From: CAG-791 sp045117315
GTDB taxonomy: Bacteria; Bacillota; Clostridia; Lachnospirales; Lachnospiraceae
Length of the DNA: 28,966 bases
NCBI GenBank assembly: GCA_045117315.1
Contig: JBGUNJ010000068.1
Location: 1-28,966, forward strand
Reading direction: 5' to 3'
Part shown: positions 1 to 7,528 of the stretch, piece by piece
Layout of the letters: every line of letters starts with the position of its first letter
Position numbering within the stretch: the first letter of the stretch is position 1
Made by a program: the position numbers and the translations under genes
The notes under the pieces: generated by a model
Databases searched by the model: none
The model's input: only the letters and a program-made list of their open reading frames with translations
What the model was told of the DNA's origin: nothing

Positions 1-124
1 GAATGGGGCGAACGCCGTTCCACTCGGGTTTTTGCGCTGAAAATCGCGCAAAAACGCCTCGAATTCGAGGGGGTCTGTACTGTAACTCAGACGGATCTGT
101 AACGGAAACAACTTTACTTCCTCC

Positions 125-153
125 TTGTTTTGATGTAAAAAGAATGTTAGAAT
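125..153 (+). promoter_or_regulatory. Predicted sigma-A promoter
   Basis: TTGTTT at 125-130 and TAGAAT at 148-153 are separated by exactly 17 bp. Transcription would begin near 160 and run through the terminator-like hairpin at 209-250 before reaching the gene at 315. It is the best match to the housekeeping consensus in this leader. Confidence 0.5.
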
Positions 154-202
154 ATCAATATCTTTCCGGTTCTCTGCTGAAACAGTCCCTGGGTGTGTAA
201 TT

Positions 203-250
203 GAGGATCCGGCGGGAGCGATTCTGGCAGATCCTCCGCACCGGTTTTTT
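203..250 (+). terminator. Terminator-like hairpin, possible attenuator
   Basis: CCGG (209-212) plus the adjacent CGG pair with CCG..CCGG (235-244), and the stem is followed by six T (245-250). A competing perfect 7-bp pairing, GAGGATC (203-209) with GATCCTC (230-236), would be mutually exclusive with it. The hairpin lies between a predicted promoter and the gene at 315, so it may be an attenuator or simply the end of a short transcript. The stem has a bulge and a mismatch, so confidence is moderate at best. Confidence 0.35.
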
Positions 251-314
251 ATTGCCCGGGATAAGGTACTGACGGAGAACCTGCCGAATAATTCTACAGA
301 TGGAGGAAAACGTT

Positions 315-785
315 TTGAACCGTGTAACAATAGTCCTGCTCATTATACTTCTCATCCTGCTGGGTATTCTGATTGCCCTCTATTTTATAGGAAAACGTCT
401 TCAGGCCAGGCAGGCAGAGTCCGATGCGCAGATCCAGTCCATGAAACAGCCCATGACATTACTGGTCATAGACAAAAAGCGGCTGAAACTGAAGGAATCC
501 GGGCTTCCCGATCAGGTTATACAGCAGACTCCATGGTATGCCAAACGGTCCAAGGTTCCGGTCGTAAAGGCAAAGGCAGGCCCTCAGATCCTGAACTTCA
601 TCTGTGACGAAAAGATTTTTGACAGCATCCCGGTCAAAAAGCAGATCAAGTGCATGGTAAGCGGCATCTACATCGTCGAGGCCAGGAACATGAAAGGAGG
701 CCGCCTGCAGAGCGATGCCCCGCCCAAGAAAAAAACCTGGGTTGATAAGCTTCAGGAAAAAGCAGGTGCTAAATCTGTCAAATAA
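315..785 (+). CDS. Small membrane-anchored protein of unknown function
   Basis: I do not recognise this protein. It has 156 residues from the chosen start. Residues 2-25 form one long hydrophobic segment (Val/Leu/Ile rich), immediately followed by a basic stretch (GKRLQARQ), so it is probably an N-terminal signal-anchor with the rest cytoplasmic. The remainder is Lys-rich and has no motif I can name; the tail is strongly basic (PPKKKTWVDKLQEKAG). I chose the TTG at 315 because GGAGG lies at 302-306, 8 bp upstream. The in-frame ATG at 300 overlaps that site and has no ribosome binding site of its own. The gene ends in CAAATAA, and this heptamer recurs three times downstream at 18-bp spacing. 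A convergent YwiB-like gene follows. Conserved-hypothetical status is the honest call. Confidence 0.75.
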   Translation: MNRVTIVLLIILLILLGILIALYFIGKRLQARQAESDAQIQSMKQPMTLLVIDKKRLKLKESGLPDQVIQQTPWYAKRSKVPVVKAKAGPQILNFICDEKIFDSIPVKKQIKCMVSGIYIVEARNMKGGRLQSDAPPKKKTWVDKLQEKAGAKSVK

Positions 786-891
786 ATCCTGGAGCCGGAG
801 AACAAAAGTGGGAAAAGGACATCAGCAGGGTAAAGGCGGTTCCGGAGTCTGCCCACACAGGTCCCCGTCCCTTGTTCACCGCAGGGAAGAA

Positions 892-945
892 CAAATAACT
901 GCACAAAATCAAATAACAACATAAAAGCAAATAACAGCACAGAAA
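892..945. repeat. 18-bp tandem repeat, three copies
   Basis: CAAATAAC recurs at 892, 910 and 928, an exact 18-bp period, and each unit shares the pattern CAAATAAC..CA.A.AA. The same CAAATAA is the stop-codon context of the gene ending at 785. The array lies between that gene and the convergent terminator at 943-981. Confidence 0.7.
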
Positions 946-981
946 AAGCGCAGCGGTCATCAATCGATCTGCTGCGCTTTT
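943..981. terminator. Bidirectional intrinsic terminator
   Basis: AAAAAGCGCAGC (943-954) and GCTGCGCTTTT (971-981) form an 11-bp GC-rich stem with a 16-base loop, flanked by A on one side and T on the other. It serves both the plus-strand gene ending at 785 and the minus-strand gene ending at 960, whose last codons and stop lie within the loop and right arm. Confidence 0.75.
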
Positions 982-1409
982 ATTGTCACCGAACATTCCG
1001 CCGGATCATCTCCGCCGATCCGTAGCCTGTATTTCACTCTTCCCGCAATGCGGAACTTCTGACTGCCGCGGTCCCGGCGCCCTCCGTCCATGATGACGAT
1101 CCGCTCTGTACTGATTTCCATGGGAATCGTTCCGAAAGGAGTCACATAGGAGCATTCCGTCATAGTCACGGATGGGTCGAACACCATGCGGGTTCCTGTC
1201 TTCCCGCCTCTCTCTACCCTCACAACATGAGGGGAAAGAAACAAAACCGTCTCTTCGCCTTCTTCATTGTACAGAAAGGAGTGCCCTGTGCCCTCGTCGA
1301 GACAGGCAGCCTCATGTTCTGTACTTGTCTTCATACTGTTTCCATCGGTGTCAGTCCGGATGCCGGTAATCGTCAGGAAAACCCTCTTTTTATGAGAATC
1401 ATTGTTCAT
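960..1409 (-). CDS. DUF1934 (YwiB-like) protein
   Basis: This is a 149-residue protein of the DUF1934/YwiB family, small calycin-like beta-barrel proteins of unknown function. What shows this is the order of an N-terminal strand (KKRVFLTITGIRTD), a central HSFLYNEEGEE strand, and the family-like segment RMVFDPSVTMTECSYVTPFGTIPMEIST followed by a C-terminal beta strand. Length matches the family (about 140-150). The start at 1409 is preceded by GGGAGGG (complement of 1414-1420). A longer open frame to 1499 is only readthrough of the tandem repeat upstream. The gene lies downstream of murI in the same direction, and its 3' end is folded into the terminator at 943-981. No binding residues can be assigned. 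Confidence 0.8.
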   Translation of the reverse strand: MNNDSHKKRVFLTITGIRTDTDGNSMKTSTEHEAACLDEGTGHSFLYNEEGEETVLFLSPHVVRVERGGKTGTRMVFDPSVTMTECSYVTPFGTIPMEISTERIVIMDGGRRDRGSQKFRIAGRVKYRLRIGGDDPAECSVTIKAQQID

Positions 1410-1444
1410 GCATCCCTCCCGAAGTCTTTTCAGGAAAAACTGAA

Positions 1445-1590
1445 CCGGGGCCGGCAGCACTGCCCTGCACAGGAAATACTTAGCCGGGGCCGGCAGCACT
1501 GCCCTGCACAGGAAATATTAACCGGGACCGGAAGCACTGCCCTGAATAGGAGATACTGATCCGGGACCGGAAGGACCGTCCTCCGGAAGA
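1445..1590. repeat. Tandem repeat of 38-39 bp, about 3.5 copies
   Basis: Units begin at 1445, 1484, 1522 and 1561. Units 1 and 2 are almost identical; unit 3 is diverged and unit 4 is partial. Each of the first three contains the core CACTGCCCTG, and the first two contain a small perfect hairpin, GGCAG-CA-CTGCC. The array occupies the murI/ywiB-like intergenic gap. It extends an open frame upstream of the DUF1934 start but is probably not coding. Confidence 0.85.
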
Positions 1591-1612
1591 AAAATCTGTG
1601 CCGGTCATCTTT

Positions 1613-2488
1613 TCAGTCCCCTTCCGAGAGCGGCCTGGCGGAATAATTGTAAATATCAATCTTTTCCGCAGCCAGAATCCCGTATTTAATGATTGAGTTG
1701 GCAAATTTCTGAAACTGGCCGGCCATATCACTCACATAAAATCTGTACTGGGGAACTGTGCTTCCGAGCTCATATCTGTGCCCGGAGATGAGCGACCTGC
1801 TCTCGAGCAGTTTCCGGAGTTCCCTGGCAGTCTCGTAGGCGGGATTGACCAGCAGCACTCCGTCGCCTGCAGCCCTCCCGATTGTTTTCCTGATCAGCGG
1901 ATAGTGTGTACAGCCCATGATCAAAGTGTCTATATCCCTGTCGATCAGAGAAGCCATATATCTTCTGGCAATCTCATCCGTCACCGGATCTTCCCAGAGT
2001 CCTTCCTCTACAAGCGGGACGAAAAGAGGACAGGCCTGTCCGAAGACCTCTGCCCCGGGCATGATCTCCCGGATATATTCCTTATAGGATCCGCTGGTAA
2101 TCGTGGCCCTGGTGCCGATCACACCGATTCTCCCGTTTCTGGTGCCCTCCACGGCTGTCTTTGCGCCAGGCCGGATCACCCCGATTACGGGAACCGGACA
2201 CTCGGCTTCAATCTCCGGAATCGCGTAGGCGCTGGCAGTATTGCAGGCGACTGCGATTGCCTTCACATTCTGTTCGAGCAAAAAACGGACAATCTGCCTT
2301 GAATATCGGACTACAGTATCCCTGGATTTACTGCCATAAGGAACCCTGGCTGTATCCCCGAAATACACGATTCTTTCGTTGGGCATCTGGTTCATGATCT
2401 CTTTGACGACCGTGAGACCGCCCACTCCGGAATCGAAGACCCCGATCGGCAGATCCGCATTTACTGCTCTGCTGTTCTCTGTTTCCAT
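1613..2488 (-). CDS. murI: Glutamate racemase
   Basis: MurI interconverts L- and D-glutamate in the cytoplasm, supplying D-Glu for the peptidoglycan stem peptide. The 291-residue length is slightly above the usual 260-280. The N-terminal signature IGVFDSGVGGLTV sits at residues 15-27, with the conserved Asp19-Ser20. The two catalytic cysteines are visible as AVACNTASA (Cys82) and MGCTHYPLI (Cys193), so the enzyme looks active. The first 13 residues are a short polar extension. The ATG at 2488 is preceded by an AGGAAT-type ribosome binding site. The C-terminal ~45 residues (from about YRFYVSDMAGQF) are a normal part of the family. The GntR gene lies upstream in the same direction, separated by a hairpin at 2523-2542, so murI may be transcribed partly on its own. 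murC, another peptidoglycan gene, lies about 15 kb away. Confidence 0.97.
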   Translation of the reverse strand: METENSRAVNADLPIGVFDSGVGGLTVVKEIMNQMPNERIVYFGDTARVPYGSKSRDTVVRYSRQIVRFLLEQNVKAIAVACNTASAYAIPEIEAECPVPVIGVIRPGAKTAVEGTRNGRIGVIGTRATITSGSYKEYIREIMPGAEVFGQACPLFVPLVEEGLWEDPVTDEIARRYMASLIDRDIDTLIMGCTHYPLIRKTIGRAAGDGVLLVNPAYETARELRKLLESRSLISGHRYELGSTVPQYRFYVSDMAGQFQKFANSIIKYGILAAEKIDIYNYSARPLSEGD

Positions 2489-2522
2489 ATATTAATTCCT
2501 GTTGCTTTCAATCTCATAAACA

Positions 2523-2542
2523 TGCCGCTCCTGAGAGCGGCA
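2523..2542 (-). terminator. Hairpin between GntR gene and murI
   Basis: TGCCGCTC (2523-2530) and GAGCGGCA (2535-2542) form a perfect 8-bp stem with a 4-base loop. In the minus direction it is followed only by a weak T-rich stretch (TGTTTATG), so it is either a leaky terminator after the GntR gene or a processing/stability hairpin. A plus-strand reading has six A after the stem instead. Confidence 0.45.
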
Positions 2543-2577
2543 GTAAAAAATGAAGTCCACGCAGGCGATTTGTAAGG

Positions 2578-3315
2578 TCATTCCCCGTCTTTATTTTTCC
2601 GGATCTGTTCCAGAATAAAATCGCGCTGTCTTTCTATGTGTTCTCTGGCCGCAATGACCGCAGCCCTGGTGTCACCGTCCAGGATGGCTTTGCAGATCGC
2701 GCGGTGTTCCATGATGAGCTGCTCATAGTGCAGGTCATCGCGGATATATTCATAGCGAAAACGGTAAATCGTATCGGCCAGCCCCGACATCACCTGATCA
2801 AGCCGCCGGTTCTTGGCCGCTCTGGCGATGGCATCGTGAAAGCGGACATCGCTCTCGGCAATCTCCTGTTCTTTTCCGAATTTTGTGCTGTACTCAAAGG
2901 ACTCTCTGGCCCGGACCAGATCTTTCTTTTCTTCCTCTGTGATCCGCTTGCTGGCCAGACGGGCACAGAGCTGATCCAGCGAGCAGCGCACCTCCATGAC
3001 ATCCTGCAGATCTTCCGCAGTGATCCTGGCAACACGCGCGCCGCTTCCTGGTGTGATCACTACCAGGCCTTCAAGTTCCAGCTTCCGGATGGCCTCTCTG
3101 ATCGGAGTCCGGCTCGTCCCCAGAATCTTTCCCAGACGGACCTCTGTCAGTCTCTCTCCCGGATGCAGCTTCCCGGTCAGGATCAGCTTTCTCAGGGTCA
3201 GGAAAGCGGTCTCCCTGAGGGGGATTGACTGCTGATCATCGAGATCCGGCATAGCTTCCGGAATGACTGACAAAAACTCTTTTTCATTTTGTTTCCTGTT
3301 TTTCTGATTATGCAT
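2578..3315 (-). CDS. GntR-family transcriptional regulator (FCD subfamily)
   Basis: This 245-residue DNA-binding regulator has an N-terminal winged helix-turn-helix (about residues 30-100, including LGTSRTPIREAIRKLELEGLV, the characteristic GntR recognition region) and a C-terminal helical FCD ligand domain. The FCD metal/ligand residues are visible as SDVRFHDAI, MEHRAI and AREHIE, the Asp and three His usually found. FCD regulators typically sense a small organic acid or sugar acid and repress neighbouring genes, but the ligand cannot be read from sequence. I chose the ATG at 3315 because GGAGGGC lies 5 bp upstream; the open frame to 3381 has no such site. The gene sits between ispE and murI in the same direction, with no obvious catabolic target nearby. 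Confidence 0.92.
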   Translation of the reverse strand: MHNQKNRKQNEKEFLSVIPEAMPDLDDQQSIPLRETAFLTLRKLILTGKLHPGERLTEVRLGKILGTSRTPIREAIRKLELEGLVVITPGSGARVARITAEDLQDVMEVRCSLDQLCARLASKRITEEEKKDLVRARESFEYSTKFGKEQEIAESDVRFHDAIARAAKNRRLDQVMSGLADTIYRFRYEYIRDDLHYEQLIMEHRAICKAILDGDTRAAVIAAREHIERQRDFILEQIRKNKDGE

Positions 3316-3445
3316 AAAAAGCCCTCCAACTCCACTATACCCCGGATTTATAGCGAAAAGTCGATGTCCCCTCTCTGACAACAGCAGATGATGGGGCAGT
3401 ACCGGAGTTTTCTCCCGTGCGGCTTCCGGAATGATGCTGCTTTAT

Positions 3446-4333
3446 TCAGGAAACCGGATTACAGATAAAAACTCTGCATTCCGATGCTTCTTTCGTCAGT
3501 AAAAAATTATCCCTTGCGTTTTCAGCTTCCTCCAAGGTGGGAAATATTGCAAAAACGCTGGGGCCGCTGCCGCTCATGCACGCTACGGCAGCTCCCTGAT
3601 CCATAAAAAATCTTTCGATCCGGCCGATTACCGGAAGGTCCCTGCCTGTGACAAGTTCCAGAACATTCTCACAGCGGGCTGCAAGCGCCTGCAGGTCACC
3701 TGCCTCAAGAGCGGCGATCTGGCCTTCTATATCGGGATGATGATAGTCCCCGATAGCATCCAGGTCGCGGTAGACCTTTGCCGTGGAGGCACCGTCAGCC
3801 GGCTTCACCAGTACAATACTGCAATCGGGCATGGGCGGAAGTTCTGTCAGCTTCTCCCCGATTCCCTCTGCCAGCCTGATCCCGCCTGCGATACAGTAAG
3901 GTATGTCCGCGCCGAGTCCGACTGCAAGCTCCATGAGCTGAACATCTGTCACCTGGGGCGCCAGAAGGTCCCGGACTGCGATGAAAGCCGCGGCAGCGTC
4001 CGTGCTGCCGCCCGCCAGCCCCGCGGCGACAGGAATCCTTTTGACCAGGCGGATCTCAATGTCCGCCCTGAGATCAAAGCTTTCCATCATCATGCGGACT
4101 GCCCGGCAGATCAGGTTGTCCTCCCCGGCCGGTGAGAGCCCGCTCTCATCGAGAAGAATAATATTGCCCCGCCCCGGTCCGGACGGCGGACTGACAGTAA
4201 AAGTCAGCGTATCATGGAGGTCGATCTGCTGCATGATCATACGGAGCAGATGGTATCCGTCCTCACGGACTCCTGTGACATCCAGTCCCAGATTGATTTT
4301 GGCATATGCGTTTCTGGTAATCGTATTTTTCAT
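3446..4333 (-). CDS. ispE: 4-diphosphocytidyl-2-C-methyl-D-erythritol kinase
   Basis: IspE phosphorylates CDP-methylerythritol with ATP in the MEP pathway to isopentenyl diphosphate, which supplies undecaprenyl carrier and other isoprenoids. It is a GHMP kinase: the N-terminal AYAKINLGLDV carries the catalytic Lys (residue 12), the ATP loop is PVAAGLAGGSTDAAA (about 101-115), the catalytic Asp is in GLGADIPYC (Asp143), and the third motif is MSGSGPSVFAIF near the C-terminus. Length (295) is normal. The ATG at 4333 follows AGGGGA by about 7 bp. The 25-codon upstream extension in the same frame overlaps the end of pyrD and is unlikely to be translated. Only 11 bp separate the pyrD stop from this start, so the two are probably co-transcribed and coupled. 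Confidence 0.96.
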   Translation of the reverse strand: MKNTITRNAYAKINLGLDVTGVREDGYHLLRMIMQQIDLHDTLTFTVSPPSGPGRGNIILLDESGLSPAGEDNLICRAVRMMMESFDLRADIEIRLVKRIPVAAGLAGGSTDAAAAFIAVRDLLAPQVTDVQLMELAVGLGADIPYCIAGGIRLAEGIGEKLTELPPMPDCSIVLVKPADGASTAKVYRDLDAIGDYHHPDIEGQIAALEAGDLQALAARCENVLELVTGRDLPVIGRIERFFMDQGAAVACMSGSGPSVFAIFPTLEEAENARDNFLLTKEASECRVFICNPVS

Positions 4334-4344
4334 AGAGTCGTCCC

Positions 4345-5313
4345 CTACTGCCTGTTCACGATTCCGGTCAGAGAAGCTACACTGGAAACACCGTGCCGGG
4401 CGCACCATTCCTCCATCCCTCTGGCCACTTTTACTGTTGTACAGGGATCATGGAAATTCATGGCACCCACGGCAACCGCGGAAGCTCCCGCCATCATAAA
4501 CTCAATGGCGTCCTCCGCCGTGGCGATGCCCCCCATGCCGATCACAGGGATCGAAACTGCCTGTGCCGCCTGCCACACCATACGAACCGCAACCGGTTTG
4601 ATGGCAGGGCCTGAGAGACCGCCTGTCTTATTGGCCAGTACAAACTGACGCCTCTCTATATCGATCTTTGCCCCCGTGATCGTGTTGATCAGGGAAATAG
4701 CGTCCGCTCCGCCCGCTTCGGCGGCTTTTGCCATCTGTGTGATGTCAGTCACGTTGGGGGTGAGCTTCATGATCACAGGCTGGGCGGCTTCTCTTTTTAT
4801 TTTTTCAGTAATATCATACAGAGCGTCCGGATTCTGCCCGAAGGCGATCGCTCCCTCCTTGACATTGGGGCAGGACACGTTGATCTCCAGCATATCGACA
4901 GCCTCATTCTGAAGGCGCCGCACTACGTCCAGATATTCCTCCACACTCTTGCCGCAGACATTGACGATGACCTTTGTGTCGACCGTCTTCAAAAAGGCAA
5001 GATCCCTTTCTATAAAGACCTCCATTCCCGGGTTCTGCAGTCCGATTGCGTTGAGCATTCCGGAGCTGACTTCCGCTACGCGGGGCGTCGGATTGCCCGT
5101 CCACGGCACATTGGAGACTCCCTTTGTCACGACTCCGCCCAAAAGACTCAGATCCAGGAACTCAGCATATTCCAGTCCGGAGCCGAAAGTGCCTGAAGCT
5201 GTCAGCACAGGATTTTTGAAAGTCACACCGGCAATGGTCACGGACATGTCCACTGCGCAAGGAGCAGCCGCCCGGACATTATTATTTGAAAAAGCAGTCT
5301 TGCAAGTATTCAA
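4345..5313 (-). CDS. pyrD: Dihydroorotate dehydrogenase B, catalytic subunit
   Basis: PyrD oxidises dihydroorotate to orotate in UMP synthesis. It is the class 1B form: FMN-binding TIM barrel with TASGTFGSGLEY near the N-terminus, TKGVSNVPWTGNPTPR, the catalytic Cys in NVSCPNVKEG, and the phosphate-binding end PVIGMGGIATAEDA. Class 1B enzymes work as a heterotetramer with PyrK, whose gene is directly upstream. The start is uncertain. The TTG at 5313 has GAGG 8 bp upstream and is my choice, giving 322 residues. The ATG at 5247 (MSVTIAGVTFKNP) matches the family N-terminus best but has no clear ribosome binding site, and the ATG at 5328 is poorly placed. ispE follows after 11 bp. Confidence 0.95.
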   Translation of the reverse strand: MNTCKTAFSNNNVRAAAPCAVDMSVTIAGVTFKNPVLTASGTFGSGLEYAEFLDLSLLGGVVTKGVSNVPWTGNPTPRVAEVSSGMLNAIGLQNPGMEVFIERDLAFLKTVDTKVIVNVCGKSVEEYLDVVRRLQNEAVDMLEINVSCPNVKEGAIAFGQNPDALYDITEKIKREAAQPVIMKLTPNVTDITQMAKAAEAGGADAISLINTITGAKIDIERRQFVLANKTGGLSGPAIKPVAVRMVWQAAQAVSIPVIGMGGIATAEDAIEFMMAGASAVAVGAMNFHDPCTTVKVARGMEEWCARHGVSSVASLTGIVNRQ

Positions 5314-5367
5314 TGATCTACCTCGCATTCTGTCAAAGCTTTGCCTTTCATTCGATCGAAGAGGGGC

Positions 5368-6231
5368 TCACAGGTCCACCTCATCCGCCGAAAACACAGG
5401 ACCCTCGACGCAGACGCGTGCATTGTTCACCTTTGAGTGGCTGTCGGTCTTTTTGGTCTTTGTCACGCAGCCCAGGCAGACCCCGACTCCGCAGGCCATC
5501 CTCTCCTCAAGGGACAGGAAGGCGGGAATTCCCTTTTCCGCCGCAAATCTGCTGATTGCCCGCAGCATGGGAAGAGGCCCGCAGGCACAGATCACGTCTG
5601 CTTCAATGCCGTTTTCCCTGACCGCGTCGAGGACATTTCCCTTTGTCCCCGCGCTTCCGTCCTCTGTGGCGACATAGACAGAAGCGAACTGTTTCATTTC
5701 TCCCATAAGGAAAAGCTCATTATTTCTATAGCCCAGCACAGCTGTCACCCCGGGCGCAGCTCCGGCAGTTTTTCCCGCTTCCGGAAGGGATGCGGCTTGC
5801 TGCGAAAGAGCATCTTCCCCGGTCTTGGAAATGCCGGCCGACAGAGCTACTGCCAGTTCAAGCATGGGGGGCACACCGATACCTCCGCCCAGGAGCAGGA
5901 CCCTTTTTCCGCGCAGAAGTTCCAGATCATATCCGTTGCCCAGAATTCCCAGCATATCCAGCCGGTCTCCCTGCTTAAGAGAAGTAAAAGAACGTGTTCC
6001 TCTGCCGGCAGCCCGATAGACAAAACGCAGGGTTCCCCGCTCTTTATCCCATCTGCAGATGCTGATGGGGCGCATGAGCAGAAGATCCCCGTCCGGAGGA
6101 TAAAGCCCTGCAAATTGTCCGGGGCGCACTTGCTCCGGTATATCCTCAGGGGCATAGGCCAGTTCAAGCGACCATATATCCTGTGCCAGTTTACGGCTGT
6201 CCAGAACGGTCATTTCAGTCTTCTTTTTCAT
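5368..6231 (-). CDS. pyrK: Dihydroorotate dehydrogenase B, electron-transfer subunit
   Basis: PyrK passes electrons from PyrD to NAD+ through FAD and a 2Fe-2S cluster. Seen in order: an N-terminal ferredoxin-reductase-type barrel with the FAD motif RPISIC, the nucleotide-binding GGGIGVPPML, a CGPLPML motif, and the C-terminal cluster cysteines at 247, 252, 255 and 274 (C-x4-C-x2-C-x18-C). All key residues are present. It is longer (287) than the usual 240-260. The excess is mainly an Ala/Ser/Gly-rich stretch (about 130-160, SAGISKTGEDALSQQAASLPE and following) between the NAD loop and the next strand. The start at 6231 follows TGGAGCG. The gene is downstream of plsC, with the repeat at 6308-6411 in between, and just upstream of pyrD. 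Confidence 0.96.
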   Translation of the reverse strand: MKKKTEMTVLDSRKLAQDIWSLELAYAPEDIPEQVRPGQFAGLYPPDGDLLLMRPISICRWDKERGTLRFVYRAAGRGTRSFTSLKQGDRLDMLGILGNGYDLELLRGKRVLLLGGGIGVPPMLELAVALSAGISKTGEDALSQQAASLPEAGKTAGAAPGVTAVLGYRNNELFLMGEMKQFASVYVATEDGSAGTKGNVLDAVRENGIEADVICACGPLPMLRAISRFAAEKGIPAFLSLEERMACGVGVCLGCVTKTKKTDSHSKVNNARVCVEGPVFSADEVDL

Positions 6232-6307
6232 CAGTCCGCTCCAATACTGCTCCGGAACTTTTCAAAATCCCGGGCATTTCAAGGCTCACTGCTGTCAGGA
6301 CAAAACG

Positions 6308-6411
6308 TCTCAGATCAGCTTCGAGTTTTCTATTAAGCCCGCTAATGTCTCAGATCAGTTCCGCGTTTCCTGTAAAGATCCGCTGTGCTCTCAGATCAGC
6401 TTAGCGTTTTT
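6308..6411. repeat. Tandem repeat of 40-41 bp including the plsC 3' end
   Basis: TCTCAGATCAG starts at 6308, 6348 and 6389. Each copy continues into a similar CTT/TCC-CG-GTTT stretch. The copy at 6389 is the end of plsC itself (last codons and TGA), so the other two are downstream duplicates of the gene end that keep CTGATCTGA on the minus strand. Confidence 0.8.
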
Positions 6412-7131
6412 TTCATAAGTATCCACGATTATATTTCTGACCCGGTCGGGCAGTTCCTTCTGCTCATTGCGGTCCATGGAGGCTGTCTCGACCGGTGCTC
6501 CGAACTCGATGACTACAGGAGCCCTCTTCAGCCTGGGGAAGTGGTCCTCAAGGACATCTCCCATTCCCACAATAGTGACAGGCACGATCGGAGCCTTGGC
6601 CTTTGTGGCGATCTTGAAAGTACCCGCATGGAAGGGAAGGATCTTTCCCTCCTCTTTTGAACGGGTTCCCTCTGGAAAGACAAACATGGACTGCCCGCCC
6701 TTGACCATCTCGATGGCCTTCAGAACCACCTTGAGTGCCTGCCTGTCATCCTTTCTGTCCAGAAAGAGACAGTTGATATCCTTCATCTGGAGATTGAGAA
6801 GAGGGATCTTCTGCAATTCGATTTTGGCGATAAATCCGACCGGGAACGGAATCAGCTTTCCGGCCAGGACAACATCCAGCAGGCTTCTGTGATTGCCCAC
6901 AAACACGACCGCCCTGTCCCGGGGGATGTTTTCCAGACCGATCACGGTCTCTTTTCCCCCTCCGAAAAACCAGACGATACTCATGGCAGCCCGCGCATAC
7001 CTGCTGCGGATTCCGGGGACAATTTCAGGTTTGAACAACCCGATCACCCAGGTGATAAAATGTGCCAGCACCCCGAGCAGAAGAAGTACGACAACGACAA
7101 GGACCGTCAGAACAAGTCTGATCACCCACAT
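6391..7131 (-). CDS. plsC: 1-acyl-sn-glycerol-3-phosphate acyltransferase
   Basis: PlsC acylates lysophosphatidic acid at the sn-2 position to make phosphatidic acid, the precursor of membrane phospholipids. The N-terminus (about residues 2-32) is a strong transmembrane segment, so it is membrane-attached with the catalytic domain cytoplasmic. The acyltransferase HX4D motif is NHRSLLD (His81, Asp86), the glycerophosphate-binding motif is FPEGTRS (about 152-158), and VPVTIVGMG supports the family. Length (246) is normal. The ATG at 7131 follows GAGG by about 10 bp. The gene is divergent from pyrC and the first of the minus-strand run leading to pyrK-pyrD-ispE. Its 3' end is repeated twice downstream. 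The exact acyl donor (acyl-ACP or acyl-CoA) is not readable. Confidence 0.93.
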   Translation of the reverse strand: MWVIRLVLTVLVVVVLLLLGVLAHFITWVIGLFKPEIVPGIRSRYARAAMSIVWFFGGGKETVIGLENIPRDRAVVFVGNHRSLLDVVLAGKLIPFPVGFIAKIELQKIPLLNLQMKDINCLFLDRKDDRQALKVVLKAIEMVKGGQSMFVFPEGTRSKEEGKILPFHAGTFKIATKAKAPIVPVTIVGMGDVLEDHFPRLKRAPVVIEFGAPVETASMDRNEQKELPDRVRNIIVDTYEKNAKLI

Positions 7132-7302
7132 AATTTTTTAACCTCTCTATTCTCTGCAGACACAGACAGTCTGACGGTTCTGCTCCGGACAGATCACCGT
7201 CTGCATCCGTGTCATAACTATTTAACTTATGAAAATCAACTCATGTAAGCCATAAAAATCAACTCATAAAAAAACAATTTTTGATGATTTTCAATTCCTT
7301 TC

Positions 7303-7311
7303 AGTATACCA
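7303..7311 (-). promoter_or_regulatory. Predicted extended -10 promoter for plsC
   Basis: On the minus strand the sequence reads TGGTATACT, an extended -10 element with TATACT. A weak -35 (TTTAAA) lies 17 bp upstream. It would give a leader of about 165 nt before plsC that contains the repeated ATGAGTTGATTTT segments. Confidence 0.4.
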
Positions 7312-7380
7312 CATGATGAACGTAATTTAAAACCCAATTACTGTTCATGGGACATCCTTCTTTTAAACATTGTTACTGAT

Positions 7381-7409
7381 CTGTTCACGCCCCCTGAGGG
7401 CGTGAACAG
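7381..7409. repeat. 12-bp perfect palindrome upstream of pyrC
   Basis: CTGTTCACGCCC (7381-7392) pairs with GGGCGTGAACAG (7398-7409) around a 5-base loop, followed by TTACTCCTG. Similar hairpins followed by a TAAC/TACTCCTG-like stretch occur at 17081-17108 and 27378-27399, so it looks like a member of a dispersed palindromic family. Confidence 0.75.
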
Positions 7410-7468
7410 TTACTCCTGCATACAAGTCCATATGCCGGGTCCCGCCGGTAACGTCAGCCTCCGCTTTG

Positions 7469-7477
7469 TGATATAAT
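7469..7477 (+). promoter_or_regulatory. Predicted extended -10 promoter for pyrC
   Basis: TGATATAAT at 7469-7477 is a full extended -10 element about 50 bp before the pyrC start. There is no good -35 at 17 bp, as is common for extended -10 promoters. The same core TGTGATATAATG occurs on the minus strand ahead of the GH18 gene. Confidence 0.55.
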
Positions 7478-7528
7478 GAATAAGCATACAAAACCAGTGA
7501 AAGCCGCCTCTGCGAAAGGAGGGTACAC

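Larger units (their letters stand above)
1..314. other. Leader/intergenic region before the first gene
   Basis: I see no convincing gene here. Two strong symmetric elements open the window: a 10-bp perfect stem GTTTTTGCGC (28-37) with GCGCAAAAAC (46-55), and the 14-bp palindrome CCTCGAATTCGAGG (57-70). A good promoter at 125-153 and a terminator-like hairpin at 209-250 follow, so a short leader transcript is likely. The 65-codon open frame at 3-200 has no ribosome binding site and its 5' half is built from the palindromes, so I do not call it. Confidence 0.6.
7132..7528. other. Divergent plsC-pyrC intergenic region
   Basis: This 397-bp gap holds no convincing gene. It contains predicted extended -10 promoters for plsC (7303-7311, minus) and pyrC (7469-7477, plus), a 12-bp perfect palindrome at 7381-7409, and a 16-bp direct repeat (ATRAAAATCAACTCAT at 7229-7244 and 7252-7267, 15 of 16 identical) in the plsC leader. 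A 9-bp inverted repeat TGAAAATCA (7230-7238)/TGATTTTCA (7285-7293) also falls in that leader. Confidence 0.6.

Noticed and set aside
3..200. 65-codon open frame at the window start
   Set aside because: No ribosome binding site, its 5' half is built from palindromes, and it crosses the promoter at 125-153.
1410..1499. 30-residue N-terminal extension of the DUF1934 protein
   Set aside because: It only translates the tandem repeat; GGGAGGG directly before the ATG at 1409 marks the true start.
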